Assembly: GCA_017853555.1 (NCBI GenBank)
Contig: JAFMJH010000001.1
Span: 124,001 to 188,000, forward strand
Source: Steroidobacteraceae bacterium
GTDB lineage: Bacteria; Pseudomonadota; Gammaproteobacteria; Steroidobacterales; Steroidobacteraceae
Length of the DNA stretch: 64,000 bases
Direction: 5' to 3'
Position numbers and translations under genes: made by a program. Shown in pieces: positions 9,904-22,303 of this stretch (positions within the stretch are counted from its first letter, which is position 1; each line of letters opens with the position of its first letter). The notes below the pieces were generated by a model. That model did not search any database. It was not told where the DNA came from and was given only the letters and a program-made list of their open reading frames with translations.

Positions 9904-10664
9904 AAGTCGTACCGATACTGCGCACGCACGATCGCGGATGACGGCCTCGCAAGTGCAGCATGGCCTGCGCCGGGCAAACCGAAGGAGTCGAGGACATAAC
10001 CGTTCGTCGTTGCGGCGAGCGTGTCGAGTTCGCGCGGCGAGCGGGTGAAACCGGAGCCGAACGCTTTGAGCAAGGCTTCCTTGCGCGTCCAATGCCGCAG
10101 GAAGAAGGCGTCGCGCGCCGCATCGGACTGCTCGGCCGCGGCGCGCAACCCGGCCCGCTCTGCGTCGGTGAACACCCGTTCGGCCAGACGCTCGGCATTC
10201 GCGACGCTGCGCGGGCGTTCGCAGTCGACACCGACCGATGGCGTCGCACCGATCGCGATCAACAACAAGTCGCCGGAGTGGCTGATATTGAAGGCCAGGG
10301 ACGGGTCGTTCGACAGACCGGGTTTGCCGTGCGGACCGATGTCGATGCTCACGGCGTCGGGAGCCCGGTTCGAATACGCGCCCAGCAAACGGCGCAAGAG
10401 CACCCGCGCGGCGATGAAATGCCGACGCAGCGTCGACTCGCGCATCGCCAACGCGCGTTGACGCTCGGGCTCGGACAGGACATCGTCGTCCGACGGGCCA
10501 CTTGCAGCGAGCGGCGCGAACCAAAGATCAACGCTCCCCTCGGGCAGGGAAACCGCATTGTCCGGGCGCGCAGGCCGCCAATCGGGAAGGTCGCTGAAGA
10601 TCGCGCGCGCCACTATGGTCGGCAATATGCCGCTCACCCGCAGGCCGTGCAATACTTCGGTCAT
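9900..10664 (-). CDS. 4'-phosphopantetheinyl transferase superfamily protein
   Basis: FNISHSGDLLLIAIGATPSVGVDCERPR...FFLRHWTRKEALLKAFGSGF. The true start may lie downstream of 10664. Confidence 0.9.
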   Translation of the reverse strand: MTEVLHGLRVSGILPTIVARAIFSDLPDWRPARPDNAVSLPEGSVDLWFAPLAASGPSDDDVLSEPERQRALAMRESTLRRHFIAARVLLRRLLGAYSNRAPDAVSIDIGPHGKPGLSNDPSLAFNISHSGDLLLIAIGATPSVGVDCERPRSVANAERLAERVFTDAERAGLRAAAEQSDAARDAFFLRHWTRKEALLKAFGSGFTRSPRELDTLAATTNGYVLDSFGLPGAGHAALARPSSAIVRAQYRYDF

Positions 10665-11268
10665 GTCGTTGATTCTGGATGCCCTGAAAAAATCCGAGGG
10701 TGCACGCTTGCGCAGCGATCACCCGGCGATGTTCGAGTCGCCCGTCGCGCGCCCGCGCGCGACGCGCCCGCGCTGGTTGTCGGGTCTCGTGGCCTTGCTG
10801 GTCGCGAACGGCGTACTGCTCGCCATCGTCTTGCTGCGCGCCGATCACGCGCGTGAACCGGTCGCCGAAGTGACGGGCGCATCTTCAAGCACGTCCGTGT
10901 CGAGCGCCGTCGGGGCCGTCGTCGCGCCCACGAAGGCCGCGAATCGTGCGTCGCCAACGACACCGCGCAGCACTACCCGCGCCCCGGAAGTGTCGATCGC
11001 CGAGTCGACCGACACGCCGACACCCGTACCGGTGCCGACCGTGACGCGCGACGAATTGGTCGCGGCGGGGCTCGCTATCCCGGAGGCCACGCTCGGTCTG
11101 CACGTTTATCACGAACGCCCTGCGGCGCGATTCGTGTTCCTGAATGGCCAGAAGCTCGGCGAAGGCGCCGTCTCGCACGAGGGCCTGCGCGTGATCGCGA
11201 TCGCGCCGCGCGCCGTCGCACTCGAGTATCGCGGCTCGCGCTTCGCCGTCGGCATCGATCCGTTGTAA
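10663..11268 (+). CDS. gspB: General secretion pathway protein B (GspB family)
   Basis: MSLILDALKKSEGARLRSDHP; one TM; Pro/Thr-rich linker; C-terminal LHVYHERPAARFVFLNGQKLGEG. Confidence 0.85.
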   Translation: MSLILDALKKSEGARLRSDHPAMFESPVARPRATRPRWLSGLVALLVANGVLLAIVLLRADHAREPVAEVTGASSSTSVSSAVGAVVAPTKAANRASPTTPRSTTRAPEVSIAESTDTPTPVPVPTVTRDELVAAGLAIPEATLGLHVYHERPAARFVFLNGQKLGEGAVSHEGLRVIAIAPRAVALEYRGSRFAVGIDPL

Positions 11269-11274
11269 CGCGCC

Positions 11275-13107
11275 ATGCAAACGATCGTCGCAATGGATGG
11301 ATTGCAACTGGCCGACGCGCTGCGCGCCGGCATCTACCGTCTGTTTCAGAAGACCGATCACATCAACAAGATCAACGTGTTTCCGGTCCCCGACGGCGAC
11401 ACCGGCACCAATATGTCTATGACCTTGTCCGCCGTGCTCGCGGCCATCGATCGCGAGCCCGTCGATCACGCCGGCAAACTTCTGGTGCGCGCGGCCGATG
11501 CGGCGCTCGACGGTGCGCGCGGCAATTCCGGCGCGATTCTCGCGCAGTTTCTGCTCGGTCTCGGCGACAGCGCCGGGCATCTGGCGAAAATCGATTTGCG
11601 CGCTTTCGTCGCAAGCCTCGCCACCGGTGCCGCGTATGCACGCGACGCGCTGTCGCAACCGCGCGAAGGAACGCTGCTCACGGTGTTGCGCGAATTTGCC
11701 GTCGCCAGCGCCACCGTCAGCGAGCGAGCGAGCGATTTCCGTCAGTTGTTCAGCGCTGCGCTGGTCGGCGTGCGCGCCTCGCTCGACGGCACGCGCAACC
11801 AGCTCGAAGAATTGCGCGCGGCCAATGTCGTCGACGCCGGTGCCCTCGGCTTCGTCGAAGTGCTCGAGGGCATGACCCATTATCTGGACACCGGCGAAAT
11901 GGCGCGCGTCGATGCGCCGGTTCATGCCGGCGACGAGACGATGGTGCAGGCGACGGTGTCGAGCGACCAGGATTTTCGCTATTGCACCGAATGTCTCGTC
12001 ACCGCCGACGAGGGCCGGGAAATCGACTTGCGTCATCTGCGCGAGCAGCTCGGCACTCTGGGCGGTAGCCTCGTGGTCAGCGGCAGCAAGCGAAAAGCCA
12101 AAGTTCACGTGCACGTCGAAGACCCCGAGGCCGTGTTCCGACTCGTCGAAAATTTCGGCCGGGTCGGCGCGCAGAAAGCCGACGACATGCGTCTGCAGCA
12201 ATCGACCGCGCAGCATCGCCGCACGCAACGCATCGCCGTGGCGACCGATTCCGGGGCGGACATCCCGGACGAATTCATCGAACGCTACGGCATCCACATG
12301 GTCCCGGCGCGCGTGCACTTCGGAACCCATTCGCATCTCGACAAGGTCAGTCTCACGCCCGCCGAGTTTTATCGCGAACTCGCGCGCAATCCCGAGCATC
12401 CCAAAACCTCGCAACCACCGCCGGGTGATTTCCGGCGGACCTTCGAGTTTCTGGCCTCGCACTACGACGCCGTGCTGTCGGTGAATCTCACCTCGCGACA
12501 CAGCGGCACGTTCAATGCGGCGCAGACCGCCGCGCAGCGCGTCAGTGCCGAGGGGCGCGCCGTGCGCGTGATTGATTCTTTGAACGCGTCCACCGGCGAA
12601 GGACTCGTCGTCGTGGCTGCCGCCGAAGCCGCAGCGGCTGGCGCGGATCTCGACACCGTCGCGCGCGTCGCACAAGATGCCGTGCGCCGCACGCAGACCT
12701 TCGCGTTGCTCGCGACGGTCGACTTCGCCGTCAAAGGCGGTCGCATTCCCGCCATCGTCGGCAAAGTCGCACGCTGGCTGAGACTCAACGTCATTTTGTG
12801 CACCGACCCGACCGGGCGCGTGGCTGCCGGGAGCGGTCTCATCGGACGCCATGCCTTGCGCGAACGCTTCGCCAAATTCATCGTGCGTCGCACGCGCTTC
12901 GATGCCGAGCGCGAGCGCTTGCGCATCTTCGTCGGCCATGGCGATTTGCCGCAGGCCGGTGAAGCGCTACTCGACGATTTGCGCAATCGATTCGGCGACG
13001 CCATCGACTTCGCCGCGCTCACCGACATGGGACCGGCGGTGGGCGTACACGGTGGCCCGGGTACGCTCATCGTCGCCGTGCAAAGAGTCAACCGAGCGCC
13101 GCAATGA
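11275..13107 (+). CDS. Fused Dak2/DhaL-domain + DegV-domain protein (fatty acid kinase FakA/FakB-like)
   Basis: N-term [22 protein letters not shown]...[17 protein letters not shown]-term [31 protein letters not shown]...TSQPPPGDF...[12 protein letters not shown]. Confidence 0.9.
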   Translation: MQTIVAMDGLQLADALRAGIYRLFQKTDHINKINVFPVPDGDTGTNMSMTLSAVLAAIDREPVDHAGKLLVRAADAALDGARGNSGAILAQFLLGLGDSAGHLAKIDLRAFVASLATGAAYARDALSQPREGTLLTVLREFAVASATVSERASDFRQLFSAALVGVRASLDGTRNQLEELRAANVVDAGALGFVEVLEGMTHYLDTGEMARVDAPVHAGDETMVQATVSSDQDFRYCTECLVTADEGREIDLRHLREQLGTLGGSLVVSGSKRKAKVHVHVEDPEAVFRLVENFGRVGAQKADDMRLQQSTAQHRRTQRIAVATDSGADIPDEFIERYGIHMVPARVHFGTHSHLDKVSLTPAEFYRELARNPEHPKTSQPPPGDFRRTFEFLASHYDAVLSVNLTSRHSGTFNAAQTAAQRVSAEGRAVRVIDSLNASTGEGLVVVAAAEAAAAGADLDTVARVAQDAVRRTQTFALLATVDFAVKGGRIPAIVGKVARWLRLNVILCTDPTGRVAAGSGLIGRHALRERFAKFIVRRTRFDAERERLRIFVGHGDLPQAGEALLDDLRNRFGDAIDFAALTDMGPAVGVHGGPGTLIVAVQRVNRAPQ

Positions 13108-13557
13108 CCTCGGGCGGAGCCTGCACGAGCTCCACCAGCACGCCCTCGCCCGCAATCGGAAATTCTTCGTTCGACTTCGGATGCAGGAAACAAATGTCGT
13201 AACCGGCCGCGCCCTTGCGTATGCCGCCGGGCGCGAACCGCACGCCGCGTGAGCTCAGCCACTCGACCGCACGCGGCAAATCGTCGATCCAGAGGCCGAT
13301 GTGGTTGAGCGGCGTGGCATGCACCGCGGGCTTTTTCTCCGGATCCAGCGGTTGCATCAAATCGACTTCGACTTTGTACGCTCCGCGCCCCATCGCGCAG
13401 ATGTCCTCGTCGACGTTCTCGCGTTCGCTGACGAAGTTGCCCGTCACCTCGAGCCCGAGCATGTCGACCCACAAAGTTTTCAAGCGCGCTTTGTCCGGGC
13501 CGCCGATCGCGACTTGCTGGATACCGAGCACGCGGAAGGATCGCGATGCATCGCTCA

Positions 13558-13558
<1 letters not shown>
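13088..13558 (-). CDS. VOC family protein, probable methylmalonyl-CoA epimerase
   Basis: [30 protein letters not shown]...[29 protein letters not shown] overlap with pccA. Confidence 0.75.
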
Positions 13559-15588
<2,030 letters not shown>

Positions 15589-15609
15589 GTCAGGTTGGCT
15601 CCGCGGCAC

Positions 15610-17142
15610 TCAAAGGGGGATGTTGCCGTGCTTGCGCCACGGTTCGTCGATTTTCTTGTCACGCAGCAACGTCAGCGCGCGACAAATCCTGCGCCGCGTT
15701 CCGTGCGGCATGATCACGTCGTCCACGTAGCCGCGCGACGAAGCGATGAACGGGTTGGCGAACTTCTGCTTGTACTCGGCTTCGCGAGCGGCGAGCTTTT
15801 CCGGGTCGCTCTTTTCTTCGCGGAAAATGATCTCCACCGCGCCCTTCGCACCCATCACCGCGATCTCCGCATTCGGCCAGGCGAAGTTCACGTCGCCGCG
15901 CAGATGCTTCGAGGCCATCACGTCGTAGGCACCGCCATAGGCCTTGCGCGTGATGACCGTGACTTTGGGGACCGTGCATTCGGCGTAGGCATACAGCAAT
16001 TTCGCGCCGTGCTTGATGATGCCGCCGTATTCCTGCGCCGTGCCCGGCATGAAGCCCGGCACATCGACGAAGGTGATCACGGGGATCGAGAACGCGTCGC
16101 AGAACCGCACGAACCGCGCGGCTTTGGTGCTGCTCTTGATGTCGAGACAGCCCGCGAGCACCAGCGGCTGGTTGGCGACGATGCCGACTACCTGACCGTC
16201 CATGCGGGCGAAGCCGATGATGATGTTCTTGGCGAAATCCGGTTGCAGTTCGAAGAATTCGGCGTCGTCGACGATTTTCTCGACGAGCTCTTTCATGTCG
16301 TACGGCTTGTTCGGATTTTCGGGCACGAGCGTGTCGAGCGAATAATCGTCGCGATTCGGCGGATCGCCCGCCTCGCGCAACGGCGCCCGTTCGCGATTGC
16401 TTGACGGCAGATAATTGAAGAAGCGACGCACCATCAGCAAGGCTTCGACGTCGTTGTCGAATGCGAGATCGGCAACGCCGCTGCGCGTAGTGTGCGTGAT
16501 CGCGCCACCGAGATCTTCGGCGGTGACTTCTTCGTGCGTCACGGTCTTCACGACTTCCGGGCCGGTGACGAACATGTAGGAACTGTCCTTCACCATGAAG
16601 ATGAAATCCGTGAGCGCGGGGCTGTATACGGCGCCGCCCGCAGACGGACCCATGATGAGACTGATCTGCGGCACGACACCCGAGGCGGTGACGTTGCGCT
16701 GGAATACTTCGGCGTAACCGCCGAGCGACGCCACGCCTTCCTGGATGCGCGCGCCGCCGGAATCGTTGATGCCGATGACGGGTGCGCCGACTTTGGTAGC
16801 CGTATCGAGGATTTTGCAGATCTTCTGGGCGTGCGCCTCGCTCAACGAACCGCCGAACACGGTGAAGTCCTGACTGAACACGAACACGAGGCGGCCGTTG
16901 ATGTAGCCGTGCCCCGTGACCACGCCGTCGCCGGGGATTTTTTGATCGGCCATGCCGAAGTCGTTGCAGCGATGCTCGACGAACATGTCCCATTCCTCGA
17001 AACTGCCCTCGTCGAGCAGCACCTCGAGTCGCTCGCGCGCCGTGAGCTTCCCTTTTGCATGCTGCGCGGCGATGCGTTTTTCGCCGCCGCCGAGACGCGC
17101 CTGCGCGCGCTTCTTTTCGAGTTGTTGAATGATGTCATGCAT
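15610..17142 (-). CDS. pccB: Propionyl-CoA carboxylase beta subunit (carboxyltransferase)
   Basis: [50 protein letters not shown]...[14 protein letters not shown]. Confidence 0.93.
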   Translation of the reverse strand: MHDIIQQLEKKRAQARLGGGEKRIAAQHAKGKLTARERLEVLLDEGSFEEWDMFVEHRCNDFGMADQKIPGDGVVTGHGYINGRLVFVFSQDFTVFGGSLSEAHAQKICKILDTATKVGAPVIGINDSGGARIQEGVASLGGYAEVFQRNVTASGVVPQISLIMGPSAGGAVYSPALTDFIFMVKDSSYMFVTGPEVVKTVTHEEVTAEDLGGAITHTTRSGVADLAFDNDVEALLMVRRFFNYLPSSNRERAPLREAGDPPNRDDYSLDTLVPENPNKPYDMKELVEKIVDDAEFFELQPDFAKNIIIGFARMDGQVVGIVANQPLVLAGCLDIKSSTKAARFVRFCDAFSIPVITFVDVPGFMPGTAQEYGGIIKHGAKLLYAYAECTVPKVTVITRKAYGGAYDVMASKHLRGDVNFAWPNAEIAVMGAKGAVEIIFREEKSDPEKLAAREAEYKQKFANPFIASSRGYVDDVIMPHGTRRRICRALTLLRDKKIDEPWRKHGNIPL

Positions 17143-17159
17143 GATGTCGAGATCCTTGT

Positions 17160-18188
17160 TCAGGAAAATTTTTGACCGGGTGATTCGAACAGATCGAGCA
17201 GCCCGCGGGCCGCGACCGAAGGGGCGATGCGAGCCGCCGATACGTCTTCGAGGGCGCGCGGCAACGCGGCACGGACGGCCGGATGCTCGCGAAAGTCGGC
17301 GGCGAGCCGCGCGTGCACTTCGTCCCACATCCAGGTGAGCGCCTGCTGACGGCGGCGAGCGGCGAATTCGCCGCACGCGACGCGCAATTGCCGGAACTCG
17401 CCGACGTGGTTCCAGAACAGTTCCAGCCCTTCGCCCTTGAGGGCACTGACGCGCATCACGCGGGTATGCCAGCGCGCAGCGTCGGCATGATCCGGGTGCC
17501 CGGTGTGATGCAGCACGCGCAGGGCACCGATGATCTGCGCTTCGGCACGCATCGCGGCATCGGGGTCGAGATCGGCTTTGTTGATGACCACGAGATCGGC
17601 AAGTTCCATGATGCCTTTCTTCATCGCTTGCAGATCGTCACCGGCGTTAGGCAACTGCAACACGATGAACATGTCGGTCATGCCGGCAACGGCGGTTTCG
17701 GATTGGCCGACGCCGACCGTCTCCACGATCACCACGTCGTAACCGGCGGCTTCGCAGACGAGCAAGGCTTCGCGGGTTTTTTCGGCGACGCCACCCAGAG
17801 TTCCCGACGAGGGACTCGGCCGGATGTAGGCCTGCGAATGCACGGAGAGTTTTTCCATGCGCGTTTTGTCGCCCAAAATCGATCCGCCCGAAACGCCGGA
17901 CGACGGGTCGACCGCAAGCACCGCGACTTTGTGCCCCTGCGCGATCAGGAACATCCCGAGCGATTCGATGAAGGTGGATTTGCCGACGCCGGGCACGCCC
18001 GAAATGCCGAGTCGCAAGGCACGCCCCGTCTGCGGCAGCAATGCGTTGAGCAGCTGGTCGGCGCGACGCCGGTGATCACTGCGCGTCGACTCGAGCAACG
18101 TGATGGCCTTGGCGATTGCGCGACGCTCACCGGCTTGCACGCCGGCGATCAAGGCGTTGTCGTCGGTCTCAGCCGGCGACACGGGCAC
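17160..18188 (-). CDS. meaB: Methylmalonyl-CoA mutase-associated GTPase MeaB
   Basis: [55 protein letters not shown] start near 18188 is preferred to ORF start 18260, which lies inside mcm. Confidence 0.92.
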   Translation of the reverse strand: MPVSPAETDDNALIAGVQAGERRAIAKAITLLESTRSDHRRRADQLLNALLPQTGRALRLGISGVPGVGKSTFIESLGMFLIAQGHKVAVLAVDPSSGVSGGSILGDKTRMEKLSVHSQAYIRPSPSSGTLGGVAEKTREALLVCEAAGYDVVIVETVGVGQSETAVAGMTDMFIVLQLPNAGDDLQAMKKGIMELADLVVINKADLDPDAAMRAEAQIIGALRVLHHTGHPDHADAARWHTRVMRVSALKGEGLELFWNHVGEFRQLRVACGEFAARRRQQALTWMWDEVHARLAADFREHPAVRAALPRALEDVSAARIAPSVAARGLLDLFESPGQKFS

Positions 18189-20328
18189 GACGGATGTGAT
18201 CGAGGACGTCGCGGGCGCTTTCCGGTATCGGCGTACCCGGTCCGTAGATGCCGGCGACACCGGCGTCGTACAGGAATTGGTAGTCCTGCTGGGGAATCAC
18301 GCCCCCCACGAAAACGATGATGTCGGCGGCACCCTGCTCACGCAACGCGCGCACGATTTCGGGCACCAGCGTCTTGTGGCCGGCGGCGAGCGTGCTGACG
18401 CCGATGGCGTGCACGTCGTTCTCGATCGCCTGTCGCGCGCATTCCTCCGGCGTCTGGAACAGCGGCCCGACGTCGACGTCGAAACCGAGATCGGCGAACG
18501 CACTGGCGACCACCTTCGCACCGCGATCGTGACCGTCCTGGCCGAGCTTGGCGATCATCACGCGCGGGCGACGACCGTGATCGGTCGCGAACGCCGCGAT
18601 GTCGGACTTCAAGGATTCCCAGCGCTCGGCGCTGTCGTAGGCTGCGGCATACACTCCGGTCACCTCCTGCGAATTGGCGCGATGGCGACCCCACACTGTT
18701 TCGAGGGCATCGCTGACTTCACCCACGGTGGCGCGCAGACGCATCGCGTCGATGGCGAGCGCGAGCAAATTGCCGTTGCCGTTTTTTGCCGCCGCGGTCA
18801 GCGCCTCGAGCGCGGCGCCCACTTTGGCGGCATCGCGCTCTGCACGCAGGGTTTTCAGGCGCGCGATCTGATTCTCGCGCACCGCGACGTTGTCGATGTC
18901 GAGAAACTCGACCGGGTCTTCTTTGTCGAGCTTGAATTTGTTGACGCCGATGATGACGTCCTTGCCCGAGTCGATGCGCGCCTGCTTTTCGGCGGCGCTC
19001 GCTTCGATGCGCAACTTCGCCCAGCCGCTTTCGACGGCGCGCGTCATGCCGCCCATCGCATCGACTTCTTCGATGATGGACCAGGCCTTGTCGGCCATGT
19101 CCTGCGTCAACCGCTCCATCATGTAGGAGCCGGCCCACGGATCGACCACGTCGGTGATGTGCGTTTCTTCTTGCAGGATCAGCTGCGTGTTGCGCGCGAT
19201 GCGCGCGCTGAACTCGGTCGGCAGCGCGATCGCCTCGTCGAAGGAGTTGGTGTGCAGGCTCTGCGTCCCGCCGAACACCGCCGCCATCGCCTCGACGGTG
19301 GTACGCACGACGTTGTTGTACGGATCCTGCGCCGTGAGACTCCAGCCGGAAGTCTGGCAATGCGTGCGCAACATCAGGCTCTTCGGATTTTTGGCGCCGA
19401 AGCCGGACATGATTTTCCACCACAGCAGACGCGCAGCGCGCATCTTGGCGATCTCGAGATAGAAGTTCATGCCGATCGCCCAGAAGAAACTCAGGCGACC
19501 GGCGAATGCGTCGACGTCGAGACCTTTGGCGAGCGCGGTCTTGACGTATTCTTTGCCGTCCGCGAGCGTGAACGCGAGTTCGAGCGCCTGGTTCGCGCCG
19601 GCTTCCTGCATGTGGTAGCCGGAGATCGAAATCGAATTGAACTTCGGCATCCGCTGCGCCGTGTATTCGATGATGTCGCCGACGATGCGCATCGACGGTT
19701 CGGGAGGATAGATGTAGGTGTTGCGCACCATGAATTCTTTGAGGATGTCGTTCTGGATCGTCCCCGAGAGCAACTCCTGCGCCACGCCCTGCTCCTCGCC
19801 GGCGACGACATAGGCCGCAAGCACGGGCAGCACCGCGCCATTCATCGTCATCGAGACCGACACCCGATCGAGCGGTATGCCGTCGAACAGAATCTTCATG
19901 TCCTCGACCGAGTCGATCGCAACGCCCGCCTTGCCGACGTCCCCGGTGACGCGCGGATGGTCGCTGTCGTAACCGCGGTGGGTGGCGAGATCGAAAGCGA
20001 CGCTGACCCCCTGGCCACCGGCGGCGAGCGCCTTGCGGTAGAAGGCATTCGACGCCTCGGCGGTCGAAAACCCGGCGTACTGGCGGATGGTCCAGGGGCG
20101 CACGGCATACATCGTGGCCTGCGGACCGCGGACGTACGGGGCGAAGCCGGGCAAAGTATCGGCGTAGGGCAGACCTTCGAGATCCGCCGCCGTGTACAGC
20201 GGTTTGACGGTCAGCCCTTCCGGCGTCTTCCAGACGAGGTTGCCGAGGTCGCCCCCTGGGGCAGACTTGGCGGCTGCCTTGTCCCAAAGCGGGAGGGAGT
20301 CGGAGTCGAGGAGATCTTCCGGTCGCAT
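18169..20328 (-). CDS. scpA: Methylmalonyl-CoA mutase (catalytic and B12-binding domains in one chain)
   Basis: 719 aa; [58 protein letters not shown]12 motif [16 protein letters not shown]. Confidence 0.96.
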   Translation of the reverse strand: MRPEDLLDSDSLPLWDKAAAKSAPGGDLGNLVWKTPEGLTVKPLYTAADLEGLPYADTLPGFAPYVRGPQATMYAVRPWTIRQYAGFSTAEASNAFYRKALAAGGQGVSVAFDLATHRGYDSDHPRVTGDVGKAGVAIDSVEDMKILFDGIPLDRVSVSMTMNGAVLPVLAAYVVAGEEQGVAQELLSGTIQNDILKEFMVRNTYIYPPEPSMRIVGDIIEYTAQRMPKFNSISISGYHMQEAGANQALELAFTLADGKEYVKTALAKGLDVDAFAGRLSFFWAIGMNFYLEIAKMRAARLLWWKIMSGFGAKNPKSLMLRTHCQTSGWSLTAQDPYNNVVRTTVEAMAAVFGGTQSLHTNSFDEAIALPTEFSARIARNTQLILQEETHITDVVDPWAGSYMMERLTQDMADKAWSIIEEVDAMGGMTRAVESGWAKLRIEASAAEKQARIDSGKDVIIGVNKFKLDKEDPVEFLDIDNVAVRENQIARLKTLRAERDAAKVGAALEALTAAAKNGNGNLLALAIDAMRLRATVGEVSDALETVWGRHRANSQEVTGVYAAAYDSAERWESLKSDIAAFATDHGRRPRVMIAKLGQDGHDRGAKVVASAFADLGFDVDVGPLFQTPEECARQAIENDVHAIGVSTLAAGHKTLVPEIVRALREQGAADIIVFVGGVIPQQDYQFLYDAGVAGIYGPGTPIPESARDVLDHIRRARVAG

Positions 20329-20416
20329 GTAGGCCCCTGAGAAAACTGGGGAAGTTTACTCATCGGGGGGGTCGTATCGCGAGCATTGCGACCCGCGGTG
20401 ACCGTGAAGAGGGCTG

Positions 20417-21346
20417 CTAAGGCGTGGCGCTCACCGGCTGACCGGCCGCTCGCCAGCCCTCGAAGTCACCTTCCAGATGGCGCAATTGGTCGAATCCGGC
20501 GCCGAGCAGCGTCTCGATGGCGATGGCGGCGCGCCGCCCACTGCGGCAATAGACCACGATCTCGGAATGCTGCATGGACTTCAACTCATTGATCTTGTTC
20601 GGTATTTGATCGTACGGGATGTTCCGGGCACCGGGCAGGTGACCGGCGGCGAACTCCTCCGGTGCACGCACGTCGAGGATCACCGGACGCCCTGCCGGGG
20701 TGTCGATCCGCTCACGCAGCGTGGTCGCCGTCACCGGCGCGACGCGCGCCAGAATCTCGCGGGTGCGGTCCGTAGCGGCCGCAGGCGCCGGAGTCGCAGC
20801 TGGCGGCGGGGTGGAGTGTGGCACTTTGCGCAATCGGCTGATGTCGTAGCCCATGGACTGCACCTTTTGCACCAGCGCTTGATAACGTTCGGCGCTGATC
20901 GACGGAGTTCGCGCCATGATCCAGACATAATCGCGCGCGCTTCGGGCGATGATGGTCTCGGAATAGGCGCCGTCCAGGTGCGAAATCACGAATTCCGCCT
21001 TGATGGGCCACACGAAACGCATGCCCCAGATGGCGTTGCCGGTTCCGGGGACCACGAACCCCTTGGGCTCGTATTTCTTGGGCGGGCCATCGAGGGCGCC
21101 CTTGTTGAAGGTGAAGGTCGTGTGGATCGTGCCGTCCGGGTTCAGCGCGTACGACTCGACCGCGTTGTAGGCGTCGGTTTCGATGAAGGTCGGAATGGTG
21201 GCGATCACGTACCAAGGCCCCATGAACTTCGCCAGATCGACCTGTTGCACGGTGGGCACGGTGACTTTTTTGGGCGAGACCGCACAGCCGGCCAGAGCCA
21301 GACAAAACCCCAGCAATCCGAGCGCCCAAACTGTTTTGCGATGCAT
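20417..21346 (-). CDS. Lipoprotein: Blc-like lipocalin fused to C-terminal rhodanese domain
   Basis: Lipobox LALAGC; GPWYVIATIPTFIETDAYNAVESYALNPDGTI (lipocalin); Pro/Ala linker; VILDVRAPEEFAAGHLPGARNIPYDQI...VVYCRSGRRA (rhodanese). Confidence 0.9.
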   Translation of the reverse strand: MHRKTVWALGLLGFCLALAGCAVSPKKVTVPTVQQVDLAKFMGPWYVIATIPTFIETDAYNAVESYALNPDGTIHTTFTFNKGALDGPPKKYEPKGFVVPGTGNAIWGMRFVWPIKAEFVISHLDGAYSETIIARSARDYVWIMARTPSISAERYQALVQKVQSMGYDISRLRKVPHSTPPPAATPAPAAATDRTREILARVAPVTATTLRERIDTPAGRPVILDVRAPEEFAAGHLPGARNIPYDQIPNKINELKSMQHSEIVVYCRSGRRAAIAIETLLGAGFDQLRHLEGDFEGWRAAGQPVSATP

Positions 21347-21359
21347 GGTGTACCTCTCG

Positions 21360-22301
21360 CTATTCGGCCACGTACCAACGATCCGCGACTTGTTCCACCG
21401 AGAACCGATCGAACGGCAAGCCCTGACCTGCCACGTCGAACACCGCGCGCGTCCCGCCGGCTTCGAAGTTCGGTGAGGCGGCGCGCACGATGCGCAACGC
21501 CGCGATCAACAATTCACGATTCGCGATGCTGCGACGACAACTGTTGATCAACATATCCAGGCTCTTGGACGACTGAGTCTTGCGAAAGTTCGGGCTGAGA
21601 TGCTCGCGGTAGTACAGGTCGCAACGCCCGTCGACGAGCGCCTTCTCCGCCGCATCGAGCAACGCGAGCACCCCGGGCGGATTCTTGGTCGCGGAGCGCG
21701 GCGTCGTCGGTGCGCTCGCGCCCGCAACCGGCGCGGCGGGCATCGACTGCGCGAGCACGCGCCCGCGATTGGATTCCAGATCGTCGAGCTGCGCCGCGAT
21801 GTCGCTCGGCAACGCGGCTTTCCACTCCTTGCCGTAGGGGAGCAAAGAAACGCTCGCGAGCACCTCGACCTTGCCGCGGTCTTTGGATTGGCGACCCTTC
21901 ACGAGCACTTGCACGAGGTCGCCGTCGCGTACCGCCGCGAGACCTTTGAGATCTTCGAAGGGACGCCCGCGCCAGAACGTGCGCTTGAGCAACACGACGC
22001 AAAAATCCACGCTGGTGAGTCGCTCGATGTCGGCGAGCGGACGAGCCGAGCCGAAGAACCGATTGCGCAACGTGTCGTCGTTGCGCGCCGCCTCCTCGCG
22101 CAGCTTCGTCAACAGCGAGAGCCGCAGACGATCGCGCTCGTCGGGGTGCAACGACTGTGCCAGCGCTTGCGGATCACCGCTCGCGATCGCGTTCAAAAGT
22201 TCGAGCGCCGCGCGACGTTGTGCGCCGCTGACGTCATCGGCGTGTACCGGCGAGGCGAACACGCCGCACAGACAACACCAGATGACGACGCGACGCAGCA
22301 T
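21360..22301 (-). CDS. Exported protein of unknown function
   Basis: Signal peptide MLRRVVIWCCLCGVFASPVHADD; no family recognised with confidence. Confidence 0.7.
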   Translation of the reverse strand: MLRRVVIWCCLCGVFASPVHADDVSGAQRRAALELLNAIASGDPQALAQSLHPDERDRLRLSLLTKLREEAARNDDTLRNRFFGSARPLADIERLTSVDFCVVLLKRTFWRGRPFEDLKGLAAVRDGDLVQVLVKGRQSKDRGKVEVLASVSLLPYGKEWKAALPSDIAAQLDDLESNRGRVLAQSMPAAPVAGASAPTTPRSATKNPPGVLALLDAAEKALVDGRCDLYYREHLSPNFRKTQSSKSLDMLINSCRRSIANRELLIAALRIVRAASPNFEAGGTRAVFDVAGQGLPFDRFSVEQVADRWYVAE

Positions 22302-22303
22302 CT

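Noticed and set aside
17143-17376. N-terminal extension of the pccB ORF ([17 protein letters not shown]...)
   Set aside because: Overlaps meaB in a different frame; PccB homology begins at [19 protein letters not shown].
20341-20416. Possible cobalamin riboswitch near the B12-dependent mutase operon
   Set aside because: No B12-box-like sequence recognised and the region is too short for the full element.
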